Source: 0-14-0-80-60-11 sp049322355
GTDB taxonomy: Bacteria; Desulfobacterota; Desulfobaccia; Desulfobaccales; 0-14-0-80-60-11
Reading direction: 5' to 3'
Assembly (NCBI GenBank): GCA_049322355.1
Contig: JBMORG010000006.1
Span: 28,491 to 92,490 of the forward strand
DNA length: 64,000 bases
Position numbers and translations under genes: made by a program. The notes beneath the pieces were generated by a model. The model saw only the letters and a list, made by a program, of their open reading frames with translations. It was not told where the DNA came from and did no database searches. Positions 50,383 through 58,784 of the stretch are shown here, in pieces; positions within the stretch are counted from its first letter, which is position 1, and each line of letters starts with the position of its first letter.

Positions 50383-51258
50383 CTAAAAGTGGTAAGCCAC
50401 CCCTAAGACAATCTTATGGCTGGCATAATCGAGGTGCGCGGTGCCCCGGCACACGGTGCCGTCGGGCAGGTAAAAGGCATGGGCTTCGATTTCGGCATCC
50501 CAGACGAAATTAAATTTGTATTCCACAAAGGCGGAGACATTCTTGAGCATCATGTAGCGGACTCCCGCCATCACATCGACGCCGAAATTCTTGGCCGAGT
50601 CCACGGAATCATAATTGACCACAAAGCCGGGACCAACTCCCACATAAGGTTGCAGCCGTCCGAAAGGCACTTGTTGATCCGGTAAAAAACCGTAGCGGCC
50701 GACAATGTGTAAGGCCGTGGTCCAGTTGGTCCAGGGGTCGTTCTGGATGCCGACCGCGGTGAACCCGTTGATGGGGCGGCTGGTGCTGAGCGTGGTCCTG
50801 GGGACATTGCTTTTGTTGACACTGGTGTCCACTTCCAGCCCCAGGTAAGGGAAACGGTAGCAGAAGTAGCCGAATTTCAAGCCTCCGACCACCGCAGGCT
50901 GAAATGGATTATTAAAAAGCGTGGCTGCGCCTTGATTGGTTCGAGTGACACCGTTGTTAAGGGAAAAACCATCGGAATACTTGAGGTCTTGGCCTGGAGT
51001 AAATGCCGCGCCCAGGTAACCCCCTACATAAAATTCCCCTTTAAAAAAAGATTCCTTTCCCTGGTTTTGGGGGAGATTTTTCCATAGACCATAGGCAATC
51101 AACGGTGTAGTAATTACCCCGAGAATAGTACAACCGATGGCCAGGTCAGCGTTCAAAGCCAGAACCGGTGTCGGCGCAGGTATCAGGAAACCCAGGACCA
51201 GCAGGCCGACGAGAGCTCTCCTGGACCAGGTGCGCAGTCTCTTCTCCCCCAAAGTCAT
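50383..51258 (-). CDS. Outer-membrane beta-barrel protein
   Basis: 291 residues from ATG 51258 (GAGGGGG eight bases upstream); a longer start at 51309 lacks support. Signal-like hydrophobic stretch (ALVGLLVLGFLIPAPTPVLA) then a further hydrophobic segment, followed by alternating amphipathic strands rich in Tyr, Phe and Gly (GEFYVGGYLGAAF, LKFGYFCYRFPYLGLEVD, GRLQPYVGVGPGFVVNYD, GVRYMMLKNVSAFVEYKFNFVW, HKIVLGVAYHF). It ends in Phe, the usual signal for insertion by BamA. Resembles OmpA/OmpW-type eight-stranded barrels. Substrate unknown. Confidence 0.85.
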   Translation of the reverse strand: MTLGEKRLRTWSRRALVGLLVLGFLIPAPTPVLALNADLAIGCTILGVITTPLIAYGLWKNLPQNQGKESFFKGEFYVGGYLGAAFTPGQDLKYSDGFSLNNGVTRTNQGAATLFNNPFQPAVVGGLKFGYFCYRFPYLGLEVDTSVNKSNVPRTTLSTSRPINGFTAVGIQNDPWTNWTTALHIVGRYGFLPDQQVPFGRLQPYVGVGPGFVVNYDSVDSAKNFGVDVMAGVRYMMLKNVSAFVEYKFNFVWDAEIEAHAFYLPDGTVCRGTAHLDYASHKIVLGVAYHF

Positions 51259-51397
51259 GATCTTTTCCCCCTCGAAACCCAAAAATTTTCTGATTCTATT
51301 GACAATCATGGCCCAAAGTCAAGGGGAAATGGGGTAAACTGTTGAAGCCCGGTCATGCGAAAGACAGGGAGGGCCATTGCAGCCCGGGATAATCGTA

Positions 51398-51426
51398 TTG
51401 ACTCAAGGCGTTAGGATTGATAAATT
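51398..51426 (+). promoter_or_regulatory. Candidate hisH promoter
   Basis: TTGACT (51398-51403), 17-base spacer, TAAATT (51421-51426); the gene starts at 51465. The -10 matches the consensus at four of six positions. Confidence 0.45.
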
Positions 51427-51464
51427 TTATATTGTAAGAATTTTATGTCGGTTACAAGGCTTCT

Positions 51465-52085
51465 GTGATCATTATTATCGATTATCATGCCGGCAACCTC
51501 ACCAGCGTGGTCCGGTCGATTAAAGCCCTGGGGGTAGAAGGCACGGTGACCCAGGACCCGGCGGTGGTGGCCCGGGCCAATCGAGTTATTTTTCCTGGGG
51601 TGGGGGCAGCAGGCAGGGCCATGGCGACCCTTAAAGAATTGGGTTTGGATCAGGCCTTGCGCCAGAGCTTTGACCGGGGTATCCCCATCCTGGGCATCTG
51701 CCTTGGGGCGCAAATCGTCCTGGAGGCCAGTGAAGAAAACGACGCCCCCTGCCTGGGTCTGCTGCCGGGCCGCACCCGGGCGCTGCCCAAGGCTGAAAAT
51801 CTGAAGATTCCTCACATGGGTTGGAACCGGGTGCGGTTTCTCAAGCCCCACCCTCTTTTCAAGAATTTGCCGGAAGGGGCCGAATACTACTTTGTGCACA
51901 GTTATTATCCCGCCCCGTCCCAGCCGGGCATGGTGCTGGGGGTGACGGACCACGGCCTGGAATTTCCCAGCGCCATTGGCTGGCGCAACCTGGTGGCCAC
52001 TCAGTTCCATCCGGAGAAAAGCGGCCGCTTTGGGCTGCAAATCCTGGAGAACTTCCTGGCCTGGGATGGCTCCGATGCTGAGTAA
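51465..52085 (+). CDS. hisH: Imidazole glycerol phosphate synthase subunit HisH
   Basis: Glutaminase subunit that supplies ammonia to HisF in histidine synthesis. 206 residues, GTG start with AAGG upstream. DYHAGNLTSVVRSIKALG at the N-terminus, nucleophile motif GICLGAQIVLE near 79, PHMGWNRV, and the His-Glu pair in ATQFHPEKSGRFGLQILENF. Overlaps hisF by 11 bases. The other his genes are not in the window. Confidence 0.96.
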   Translation: MIIIIDYHAGNLTSVVRSIKALGVEGTVTQDPAVVARANRVIFPGVGAAGRAMATLKELGLDQALRQSFDRGIPILGICLGAQIVLEASEENDAPCLGLLPGRTRALPKAENLKIPHMGWNRVRFLKPHPLFKNLPEGAEYYFVHSYYPAPSQPGMVLGVTDHGLEFPSAIGWRNLVATQFHPEKSGRFGLQILENFLAWDGSDAE

Positions 52086-52854
52086 ACGGATTATTCCCTG
52101 CCTGGACGTCCGGGATGGCCGGACCACCAAGGGCATCAAATTTAAAAATAATGTGGATATCGGCGATCCGGTGGCCATGGCCCGGCTCTATTATGAGGCC
52201 GGGGCCGATGAGCTGGTGTTTTACGACATCACCGCTTCCAGTGATCGCCGGAACATCATGATAGACGTGGTGCGGAGGGTGGCCGCAGAGATCTTTATCC
52301 CCTTTTCGGTGGGGGGCGGCATCCGCAATTTGGGCGATATGCGTGATGTGCTCCTGGCCGGGGCCGAAAAGGTGAGCGTCAACAGCGCCGCCATCTTAAA
52401 CCCCTCGCTGATTACCGCCGGGGCCGAAGCCTTTGGCAGCCAGTGCATCGTTTTAGGGATGGACGTGAAACGCGTCGGCACCTCAGCCGCCATCCCCTCA
52501 GGTTATGAAATGGTGATAAACGGCGGGCGCACTCCCATGGGAATCGACGCCCTTTGGTGGGCGAAAGAGGCGGTGCGCTTGGGAGCCGGAGAGATTTGCC
52601 TCAACTCCATTGACGCCGACGGCACTCAGGCTGGGTATGAGTTGACCCTTACCCGGATGATTTCCGAGGCCGTGCCTATTCCGGTAATCGCTTCGGGGGG
52701 AGCCGGTACCCCGGAGCATCTCCGGGAGGTACTCACTAAGGGGCAGGCGGACGCGGCGCTTATTGCTTCCATGGTCCATTACGGCACCTATACCGTTTTA
52801 AGCATTAAAGAGTATTTGGACCAGCACCAGATCCCGGTTCGTTTGGTCTGGTAG
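52075..52854 (+). CDS. hisF: Imidazole glycerol phosphate synthase subunit HisF
   Basis: Cyclase subunit: converts PRFAR and ammonia to IGP and AICAR. 259 residues, a TIM barrel. Start at MLSKRIIPCLDVRDGR (ATG 52075), where other HisF proteins start; catalytic Asp in CLDVRDGR and the second Asp in NSIDADGTQAGYEL; phosphate-binding VGGGIRNLGDM, IASGGAGTPEHL. Translationally coupled to hisH. Confidence 0.97.
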   Translation: MLSKRIIPCLDVRDGRTTKGIKFKNNVDIGDPVAMARLYYEAGADELVFYDITASSDRRNIMIDVVRRVAAEIFIPFSVGGGIRNLGDMRDVLLAGAEKVSVNSAAILNPSLITAGAEAFGSQCIVLGMDVKRVGTSAAIPSGYEMVINGGRTPMGIDALWWAKEAVRLGAGEICLNSIDADGTQAGYELTLTRMISEAVPIPVIASGGAGTPEHLREVLTKGQADAALIASMVHYGTYTVLSIKEYLDQHQIPVRLVW

Positions 52855-52885
52855 TAACCATTAATTTTTGCCAAAAGTTTTTTTA

Positions 52886-52925
52886 CCCCTCACCCCTGGC
52901 CGTTGCTCCTCAAGGAAAGAGGGAA
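52886..52925. repeat. C-rich repeat upstream of rpoH (family C-like)
   Basis: ACCCCTCACCCCTGGCCG...AAGGAAAGAGGGA in the 115-base hisF-rpoH gap, similar to 22559-22600. TTTTGGCAAGTTCTATT at 52940 is a variant of repeat family J. Confidence 0.45.
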
Positions 52926-52969
52926 TAGAAAGAAGGAGCTTTTGGCAAGTTCTATTCGGCCCCAAAAGG

Positions 52970-53950
52970 ATGCCATTGAACGATCAGCTTGACACTAATT
53001 TTGCTGAGCTTCCGGAAGAGCTGCCTGAAATATTGGAGCCGGAGATTGAAGAAGAGCCTGAAGAGGCCGAATCCAACCTGCCCATCCCCAGCGATCTCGA
53101 TCTCGTGCAACGCTATATCAGGGAAGCCAACCGGTTTGCCCTGCTTTCCCCGGAGGAGGAAAAAGCTCTAACCACCTACTTTTATGAGACCGGTGACCGG
53201 GAAACCGGTTCCCGTTTGATAACCAGCAATTTGAGGCTGGTGATCAAGATTGCCCTGGAGTTCCAGAAGTATTGGATGAAAAACCTGCTGGATTTGATCC
53301 AGGAAGGCAATATCGGCCTCATGCACGCCATCAAGAAATTCGACCCATACCGGGGCATCAAGCTCTCCTACTATGCTTCTTTCTGGATCAAGGCGTATAT
53401 ACTCAAATTCATCATGGATAACTGGAAGCTGGTGAAGATCGGCACCACCCAGTCTCAACGGAAACTCTTCTACAACCTGAAACGGGAAAAGGAGAAGCTC
53501 CGGGCCCAGGGATTTGAGCCGGGTCCCAAACTCCTGGCTGACGCCCTGAACGTACGGGAGGAGGAAGTCATCGAAATGGACCAGCGCCTGGGTGGCTGGG
53601 AGCTTTCCTTGGACGCCCCTTTGAAGGAAGGTTCCGACGAATATCACAAAAATTTCCTGCCGGCCACCGATCCCCACGTGGAAGAAATTTTGGCCACCGC
53701 GGAACTGAAAGGGTTGTTCCGCCAAAAGCTGGCAGAGTTCCGTACCGAGCTCAATGACAAAGAACAAGATATCTTGGATTTGCGCCTGTTGGCCGAAAAG
53801 CCCATGACCCTTCAAGAGATTGGGGCACGCCATCACATTTCCCGGGAGCGGGTGCGTCAGATTGAAGACCGCCTCATAAAACGGTTACGGCAACATCTTA
53901 AAAATGAAATCGCTGATTGGGAGGATTATCGCGCTCCCATGGTGGATTAA
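52970..53950 (+). CDS. rpoH: Heat-shock sigma factor RpoH (sigma-32)
   Basis: Directs RNA polymerase to heat-shock genes such as chaperones and proteases. About 326 residues from ATG 52970; the start is uncertain since AAAGG is very close and upstream in-frame sequence is repeat-like. Region 1.2 (DLVQRYIREANRFALLSPEEEKAL), region 2 (LVIKIALEFQKY ... LIQEGNIGLMHAIKKFDPYRGIKLSYYASFWIKAYIL), the RpoH box QRKLFYNLKREKEKL, SLDAPLKEG, and region 4 (MTLQEIGARHHISRERVRQIEDRL). An acidic N-terminal extension (ILEPEIEEEPEEAE) is unusual for RpoH. First of a four-gene run. Confidence 0.93.
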   Translation: MPLNDQLDTNFAELPEELPEILEPEIEEEPEEAESNLPIPSDLDLVQRYIREANRFALLSPEEEKALTTYFYETGDRETGSRLITSNLRLVIKIALEFQKYWMKNLLDLIQEGNIGLMHAIKKFDPYRGIKLSYYASFWIKAYILKFIMDNWKLVKIGTTQSQRKLFYNLKREKEKLRAQGFEPGPKLLADALNVREEEVIEMDQRLGGWELSLDAPLKEGSDEYHKNFLPATDPHVEEILATAELKGLFRQKLAEFRTELNDKEQDILDLRLLAEKPMTLQEIGARHHISRERVRQIEDRLIKRLRQHLKNEIADWEDYRAPMVD

Positions 53951-53997
53951 ATGCCCATGGATGCGTCTCCTGGCAACGGTTATTAGCCCATCGTTCA

Positions 53998-55767
53998 ATG
54001 GCAAAGTACGTGAAGCGAATTTCATCAGTCAGCCATTTTAGGCCCCGTCTGCTGCTCTGGGGTATTTTATGGGCGGGTTTGTGCCTGGCGGTCACGGGCT
54101 GCGCCCCCCTGAGTCGCGTGGTGCCCTTGGTGACCGGCGGCTCCGCGACGCCGGCAACCTCAAAAAGCTTGGCCTATTACCACTTTCTCAAAGCTCAACA
54201 GCTGCTAGTTGACGATGATGTGCCAGGGGCCATCCAGGAATATAATCTGGCCCTGGAAAACGATCCCGATTCCGCTTTATTGGAAATGGACCTGGCTACT
54301 CTCTATCAACGCAAGGGTGACGTCAAGCAGGCCCTGGCCCATGCCCAAAAATCCATACAATTAGACCCCAAGCAGCAAGACGCCTATTTTCTCATGGCCG
54401 GCCTCCACGTAGGCCTGAATCAATTAGATGAGGCCACCCGGGAATATGAACGCGTCCTGCGGCTGGACCCAGATAACCGAGAAGCCCGCCTCTTCTTAGC
54501 CACCCTATATGCCCAACAGCGGCGGTATCCCCAGGCCATTCGTACCGTCCAGGACCTTCTGCGGCTGGACCCCAAGCTGGCGGTAGGTTACTATTATTTG
54601 GGCCGCATCTACCTGGAAACCGATCGTCTGGCGGATGCGAAAAAAGAATTCATGCGGGTCCTCACCATGGATCCCAATTTTGTCCCGGCCCTGTTCGATC
54701 TGGGCGCCACCTTGGAACGGGAACACCAGTACAACCGGGCCCTGTCCATGTATCGCCGCATCCTGCGGGACCAACCCCGCAACACCAGGGCCTGGGCCAG
54801 CATCGGCCGCCTCTATCTCGTTATGAACCGTTACGGTGATGCCCAAAGGGCCTTTCAAAAGATTAAGGAACTCGAACCCAACGACCCTGCCGCAGATTTC
54901 AACATCGCCCTTATCTGCCTGGAGCAGAAATTACCGGACGACGCCATTCGCCTCTTTCGCCCCCTGTTGAGCCATCCCCGCTTCGAAAGCCGGGCCCGCT
55001 ACTTCATTGCCATGGCCCTTGAGGAAAAAGGCGACCGGAAGGCAGCCTGTCGTGAATACCAACTGGTGGAGCGGAATTCCGAACAATTCGTCCAGTCCCG
55101 TCTTCGTTTAGCCTACCTCTACTTTCAGATGGGCGATAAAGAACAGGCCTGGCAGACTCTTCATGAACTCCAGACCCTGGCTCCCAACCAGGAAGAAGTT
55201 TATCTTACCAGTTCTTACTTTTATGAGGAGGACCACCAGTGGGATCGGGCCATTCAGGCCCTTAAAGCCGGACTGGATAAAGTTGAGCGGCCGGGGGAAA
55301 TCCATTTCCGTTTGGCGGTGATCTACGAGAAGCAGAATAATCGCGACGACAGCATCGAACAGATCAAGAAAGTCCTGGAGTTGGACCCGAACAATGCCGA
55401 TGCCAAAAATTTTCTGGGCTACACCTACGCCGAAAAGGGCATCAATCTGGATGAAGCTGAACGGTTAATCCGGGAGGCCCTGCGGACCAAGCCCAACAGC
55501 GGACAAATCATTGATAGCCTGGGGTGGGTCTTTTATAAAAAAGGCCAATATGACAAGGCTGTGGTGGAGTTGGAACGGGCTTACCAAATTATGCCTCAGG
55601 ACGGCACCGTAGCAGAACATCTGGGGGATGCTTATGCCCAACAAAAGCGTTACCGGGATGCTTTGCGTATCTATCGCCGGGCTCTGACCCTGGAAAATGC
55701 TAATTTTTCTGAATTGCGCAAGAAAATCAACCGGATGGAAACTATTTTGAAAGAGCGGGCTAATTGA
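53998..55767 (+). CDS. TPR lipoprotein (about 14 repeats)
   Basis: 589 residues from ATG 53998; no clear ribosome site, so translation may be coupled to rpoH 47 bases upstream. Lipoprotein signal with lipobox LAVTGC near residue 34, then a nearly continuous TPR array (AYYHFLKAQQLLVDDDVPGAIQEYNLALENDPDS through VAEHLGDAYAQQKRYRDALRIYRRAL). Expected to sit in the periplasm on the outer membrane and to hold other proteins. Its stop overlaps the next gene's TTG start by four bases. Confidence 0.9.
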   Translation: MAKYVKRISSVSHFRPRLLLWGILWAGLCLAVTGCAPLSRVVPLVTGGSATPATSKSLAYYHFLKAQQLLVDDDVPGAIQEYNLALENDPDSALLEMDLATLYQRKGDVKQALAHAQKSIQLDPKQQDAYFLMAGLHVGLNQLDEATREYERVLRLDPDNREARLFLATLYAQQRRYPQAIRTVQDLLRLDPKLAVGYYYLGRIYLETDRLADAKKEFMRVLTMDPNFVPALFDLGATLEREHQYNRALSMYRRILRDQPRNTRAWASIGRLYLVMNRYGDAQRAFQKIKELEPNDPAADFNIALICLEQKLPDDAIRLFRPLLSHPRFESRARYFIAMALEEKGDRKAACREYQLVERNSEQFVQSRLRLAYLYFQMGDKEQAWQTLHELQTLAPNQEEVYLTSSYFYEEDHQWDRAIQALKAGLDKVERPGEIHFRLAVIYEKQNNRDDSIEQIKKVLELDPNNADAKNFLGYTYAEKGINLDEAERLIREALRTKPNSGQIIDSLGWVFYKKGQYDKAVVELERAYQIMPQDGTVAEHLGDAYAQQKRYRDALRIYRRALTLENANFSELRKKINRMETILKERAN

Positions 55768-56552
55768 AGATTCGGACCTTTTTCTGGCTGCTAGTGCTGG
55801 GTCTCGCCCTCTGGGCAGGTTGCCGGACTTTGCCGCCTTCCCCACCGCCGGTAACGACGATTTCCTCTGAAGAGTTACTCGCCCGCCTCAGGTCCAGGCA
55901 GCAGCAAGTCCAGTCCTTCCAGGCCAAAGGCCGCATCACCTTTTTGGCCTCCCAACAAAACTATTCTGGCACGGCTGTGCTCACAGGTCGCCTGCCGAAT
56001 AATCTCAAAGTTGATGTTCTGGATTTTTTGGGCCGCACCATCCTGAGCTTCGCCACGGACGGCGCCGAGGTCAAAATTCTGTCTCCCCGGGAAAACAAGC
56101 TGTTGCGCGGTCCCGCTACTCCCGGAAATTTGGCCGCGTTTATCCCCCCCACGGTCAGTCTGCCGCAGGCGCTGCGTCTGCTGGTGGGGGCCCTGCCTTT
56201 AAGTCCCGGTCCTCCGGATCACTTTGACTACCAGAGCGCCACCGGCCGCTACCTCCTGGAATGGCGCCAAGGCAGCGCCCTGACGGAGCGCTTGTGGGTA
56301 GATGCCCAGGGGCTCTACCCGGTGGCGGAAGAGTGGTTCGGCGGAGCGGCGGAGCCGCGTTTTACCGCAGAGTTGGCCAACTTCGGCGCCCTGGCCCCTG
56401 ACCTTCCAGAAAAAATCACCCTTAAGTCCGCCACGCCGAAGATGGAACTGCGCCTGGTGTATCACAGCCTGAAACTCAATCCGCCTCTGACCCCGGCCCA
56501 GCTGACCCTGGCACCGTCGGTAGGCATGGCCGAGGTGCCCCTGGGGAAGTAG
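55764..56552 (+). CDS. LolB-like/DUF4292 outer-membrane lipoprotein
   Basis: 262 residues; TTG start overlapping the previous stop (TTGA). Signal peptide with lipobox-like LWAGC at 15-19. Mature protein has the half-open beta-barrel pattern of LolA/LolB-type proteins (LARLRSRQQQVQSFQAKGRITF, NYSGTAVLTGRLPNNLKVDVLDFLGRTILSFATDGAEVKIL), the family that carries lipoproteins to the outer membrane. It could serve as LolB or be a related protein of unknown cargo. Confidence 0.82.
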   Translation: MKIRTFFWLLVLGLALWAGCRTLPPSPPPVTTISSEELLARLRSRQQQVQSFQAKGRITFLASQQNYSGTAVLTGRLPNNLKVDVLDFLGRTILSFATDGAEVKILSPRENKLLRGPATPGNLAAFIPPTVSLPQALRLLVGALPLSPGPPDHFDYQSATGRYLLEWRQGSALTERLWVDAQGLYPVAEEWFGGAAEPRFTAELANFGALAPDLPEKITLKSATPKMELRLVYHSLKLNPPLTPAQLTLAPSVGMAEVPLGK

Positions 56553-56608
56553 GTTCAGGTTTTCAGCTTTCGATAGATCAGTGAGAAAACTTCGAGGTGC
56601 CAGGACCC

Positions 56609-57079
56609 ATGAAATTTTTGGTGGATCAGCCCTTGGGCGGCCTGGCAAAATGGCTGCGTTTTTGCGGCTTCGACGCCACCCTGGTGCGACTAACCCTGGA
56701 TAAGCCCAGGTGTTGGCCGCCCCCCCGGCCTCAGACCCATATCCTCACCAGGCAGGCAGGGAGCTTGCGCCTCAAACGCCCCGACCTTCTGATTCTGAGC
56801 GCGGCCGAGCCCGAAGCCCAGTTGGAAGAGGTCATCCGAAGACTGCGAATCTCCCCCCGCCATCTTAACCTCTTAAGTCGTTGCAGCCACTGCAACGATC
56901 CCCTGGTACCCTTGGACCGGGACCTGGTCCAGGGCCGGGTTCCAGAGCATGTGTTTAATTACCAGCGACAATTTTCCGAGTGTCCCAGGTGTCACCGCAT
57001 TTATTGGCCCGGTAGCCACATACAGGGCATTACCGGAACCTTGCGGGAGCAGCTGGAGAAGTTAGCCACCGAGACCTGA
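56609..57079 (+). CDS. Mut7-C RNase domain protein (DUF82)
   Basis: 156 residues from ATG 56609. N-terminal PIN-like fold with KFLVDQPLGGLAKWLRFCGFD and ILTRQAGSLRLKRPDLLILS, C-terminal zinc ribbon CSHCNDPLVPLD ... ECPRCHRIYWPGSH. Predicted ribonuclease by relation to the Mut-7 C-terminal domain; no activity is demonstrated here. The canonical first PIN acidic residue is Asp in LVDQ; some usual acidic positions are not obvious, so activity is uncertain. Follows the LolB-like gene by 56 bases. Confidence 0.87.
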   Translation: MKFLVDQPLGGLAKWLRFCGFDATLVRLTLDKPRCWPPPRPQTHILTRQAGSLRLKRPDLLILSAAEPEAQLEEVIRRLRISPRHLNLLSRCSHCNDPLVPLDRDLVQGRVPEHVFNYQRQFSECPRCHRIYWPGSHIQGITGTLREQLEKLATET

Positions 57080-57251
57080 GGTCGAAGATGGAAATTTTCA
57101 GGAGCTCTTTCTCTTGCGATGGAATTAACCAATTCTTATGTTATTGACAATATGAATCCAAATATTGGGCAGGTTTCCCTTCTTCCATATAACTCATTAA
57201 CTTTGAATTGATTTTATATCATCTCCCATTAACTGGTCCCAGGAGGCCTCT

Positions 57252-57632
57252 ATGAATGGAGACTTGAAAGCAAAGGCTGCCAGCGGCCTCAAAAAGACCT
57301 GGTGCAGCACCTGGACTTTCACGGTCAATACCGGCCGGCGGATGAAAATCCTGGCTCGCAAAGGACTGGGCTATTGGCAGCAGAGAAAAATTAACAAGGC
57401 CATGGGCATCCTTGGCCTACAAACCTTCCAGGCCCTGGAGCAGGGAGAGAGCAACCCCCTCATGGCACCGGAAGTCAATGCCGCAGTGCAAAAGGTTAAG
57501 GGATTAAAAGAGATAAAAGAGAAGAACTACCAAGCCATTGCTGCTATCAGGGAGAGAATTCAGACTTCCTGCGTTTTTGCCACTCCCGACCAGCCTGGTG
57601 CGATGGAAGAGAACCCGGAAGTTCCGGGATAA
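57252..57632 (+). CDS. Small unknown protein
   Basis: 126 residues with an excellent AGGAGG site. Basic N-terminal part (KAKAASGLKKTWCSTWTFTVNTGRRMKIL), helical middle (QQRKINKAMGILGLQTFQALEQGES), Lys/Glu-rich coiled segment (VQKVKGLKEIKEKNYQAIAAIRERI). No signal peptide, no known motif. I do not recognise it. Confidence 0.6.
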   Translation: MNGDLKAKAASGLKKTWCSTWTFTVNTGRRMKILARKGLGYWQQRKINKAMGILGLQTFQALEQGESNPLMAPEVNAAVQKVKGLKEIKEKNYQAIAAIRERIQTSCVFATPDQPGAMEENPEVPG

Positions 57633-57693
57633 ATAAGCTATCAGCGGCCAGCTTTCAGCTTTTAGCAAAGGCAGAAAAATCGCTGCAGGTTGC

Positions 57694-57718
57694 AGGGGTG
57701 GGTTTCAAATCCGCCCCT
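57694..57718. repeat. GGGG(C/T)GG hairpin, repeat family F
   Basis: AGGGGTGGGTTTCAAATCCGCCCCT, an imperfect inverted repeat, in the gap before the convergent mog gene; flanked by AGCTTTCAGCTTTTAGC- and CCGAAAACTGAAAACC-type tracts. Confidence 0.6.
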
Positions 57719-57783
57719 ACGCCCGAAACGAAAAGGCTACAGGGGGCTGGCCTTAATTTTAACCGAAAACTGAAAACCGTCCT

Positions 57784-58275
57784 TTACGGCGCGCCGCACT
57801 CCGCCAGGCTGCCTTTGAGCTTTTCCAGGGCATGGGGGAGCGCCTGGGCCACCGCAGCCAGGTTTTCCCGGGCCCCTTTGGGGCTGCCGGGGAGATTGAT
57901 AATCAAGGTGCGGCCCCGGATCACCGCCACCGAACGTGAGAGCATGGCATGGGGGGTGATGGCCAGGCCCGCGGCCCGCATCGCCTCGGGAATCCCCGGC
58001 ACCAAACGGTGGGCCACGGACAGGGTAGCTTCCGGTGTGGTATCCCTGGGGCTCAGGCCGGTGCCGCCGGTGGTCAGAATCAGGTCCAGGTCCTCGTTAT
58101 CACTCCAGGCCCGGAGAAGCGCCGCGATGGCCTCGGGCACATCCGGCACCACCCGATAAGCGGCCACCGTAAAGCACCTGGTGTCCAACTGGCGGCCCAA
58201 TTCGGGACCCGCAGTGTCTTCCCGCTCCCCAGTATGTCCCTTGTCACTGACCGTCAGAATGCCCACCCGGAACAT
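57784..58275 (-). CDS. mog: Molybdopterin adenylyltransferase-type protein (MogA/MoaB)
   Basis: Adenylates molybdopterin before metal insertion. 163 residues. Motifs GILTVSDKGHTGEREDTAG at the N-terminus, LDLILTTGGTGLSPRDTTPEAT (the conserved TGGTG loop and Asp), and INLPGSPKGARENL. The start lies within the end of the MOSC gene (32-base overlap), so the two are co-translated. Confidence 0.94.
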   Translation of the reverse strand: MFRVGILTVSDKGHTGEREDTAGPELGRQLDTRCFTVAAYRVVPDVPEAIAALLRAWSDNEDLDLILTTGGTGLSPRDTTPEATLSVAHRLVPGIPEAMRAAGLAITPHAMLSRSVAVIRGRTLIINLPGSPKGARENLAAVAQALPHALEKLKGSLAECGAP

Positions 58276-58729
58276 CCGTCACCTCGATTACGTCACCAAC
58301 CTTGACCACTCCTTCAGTCAGCACCCGGGCAAAGACTCCTTCCCGGGGCATGACGCAGTCGCCCACCAACTCCCGAATAGCGCAGCCCTTATGGCAGGCC
58401 TTGCCGATCTGGGTAATTTCCAACTCCACTTGCCCCACTTTCAAGCGGGTCCCCACCGGCAGGGTCATGACCTCCAACCCTTCAATAGTAAGGTTTTCCG
58501 CAAAATCGCCGGGTTTGACGTCAGCCCCCGCGGCCACCATCTTGTCGATGCTGGCCAGTGACAGGAGGCTCACCTGGCGAATGCCGCCTTCGGCATGGGC
58601 GTCGCCTTCCAGGCCGTGCTCCACCAACAGCCTGGCATGGGGGACGTTGTGCTTGACTACGCCCTTGCGGTCGCTGACGGAGACCGCGTGGATGCGGCCA
58701 AAACGGTTTTCGTAAGAAGTCTGATTCAT
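58244..58729 (-). CDS. MOSC-domain protein
   Basis: 161 residues from ATG 58729. MOSC domain, the C-terminal part of molybdenum cofactor sulfurases, here stand-alone: GRIHAVSVSDRKGVVKHNVP, GLEGDAHAEGGIRQVSLLS, PGDFAENLTIEGLEV, and the conserved Cys in KACHKGCAIREL. Linked to mog by overlap, so a role in handling molybdenum or tungsten cofactor sulfur is likely. Follows the EF-G paralogue, which reads on the same strand 56 bases upstream. Confidence 0.92.
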   Translation of the reverse strand: MNQTSYENRFGRIHAVSVSDRKGVVKHNVPHARLLVEHGLEGDAHAEGGIRQVSLLSLASIDKMVAAGADVKPGDFAENLTIEGLEVMTLPVGTRLKVGQVELEITQIGKACHKGCAIRELVGDCVMPREGVFARVLTEGVVKVGDVIEVTDVPGGHSDGQ

Positions 58730-58784
58730 GAAATTAAGCGGTTGCCAAAAATTAACCACTGGCCCCTGATCCCTGACCCCTGCT

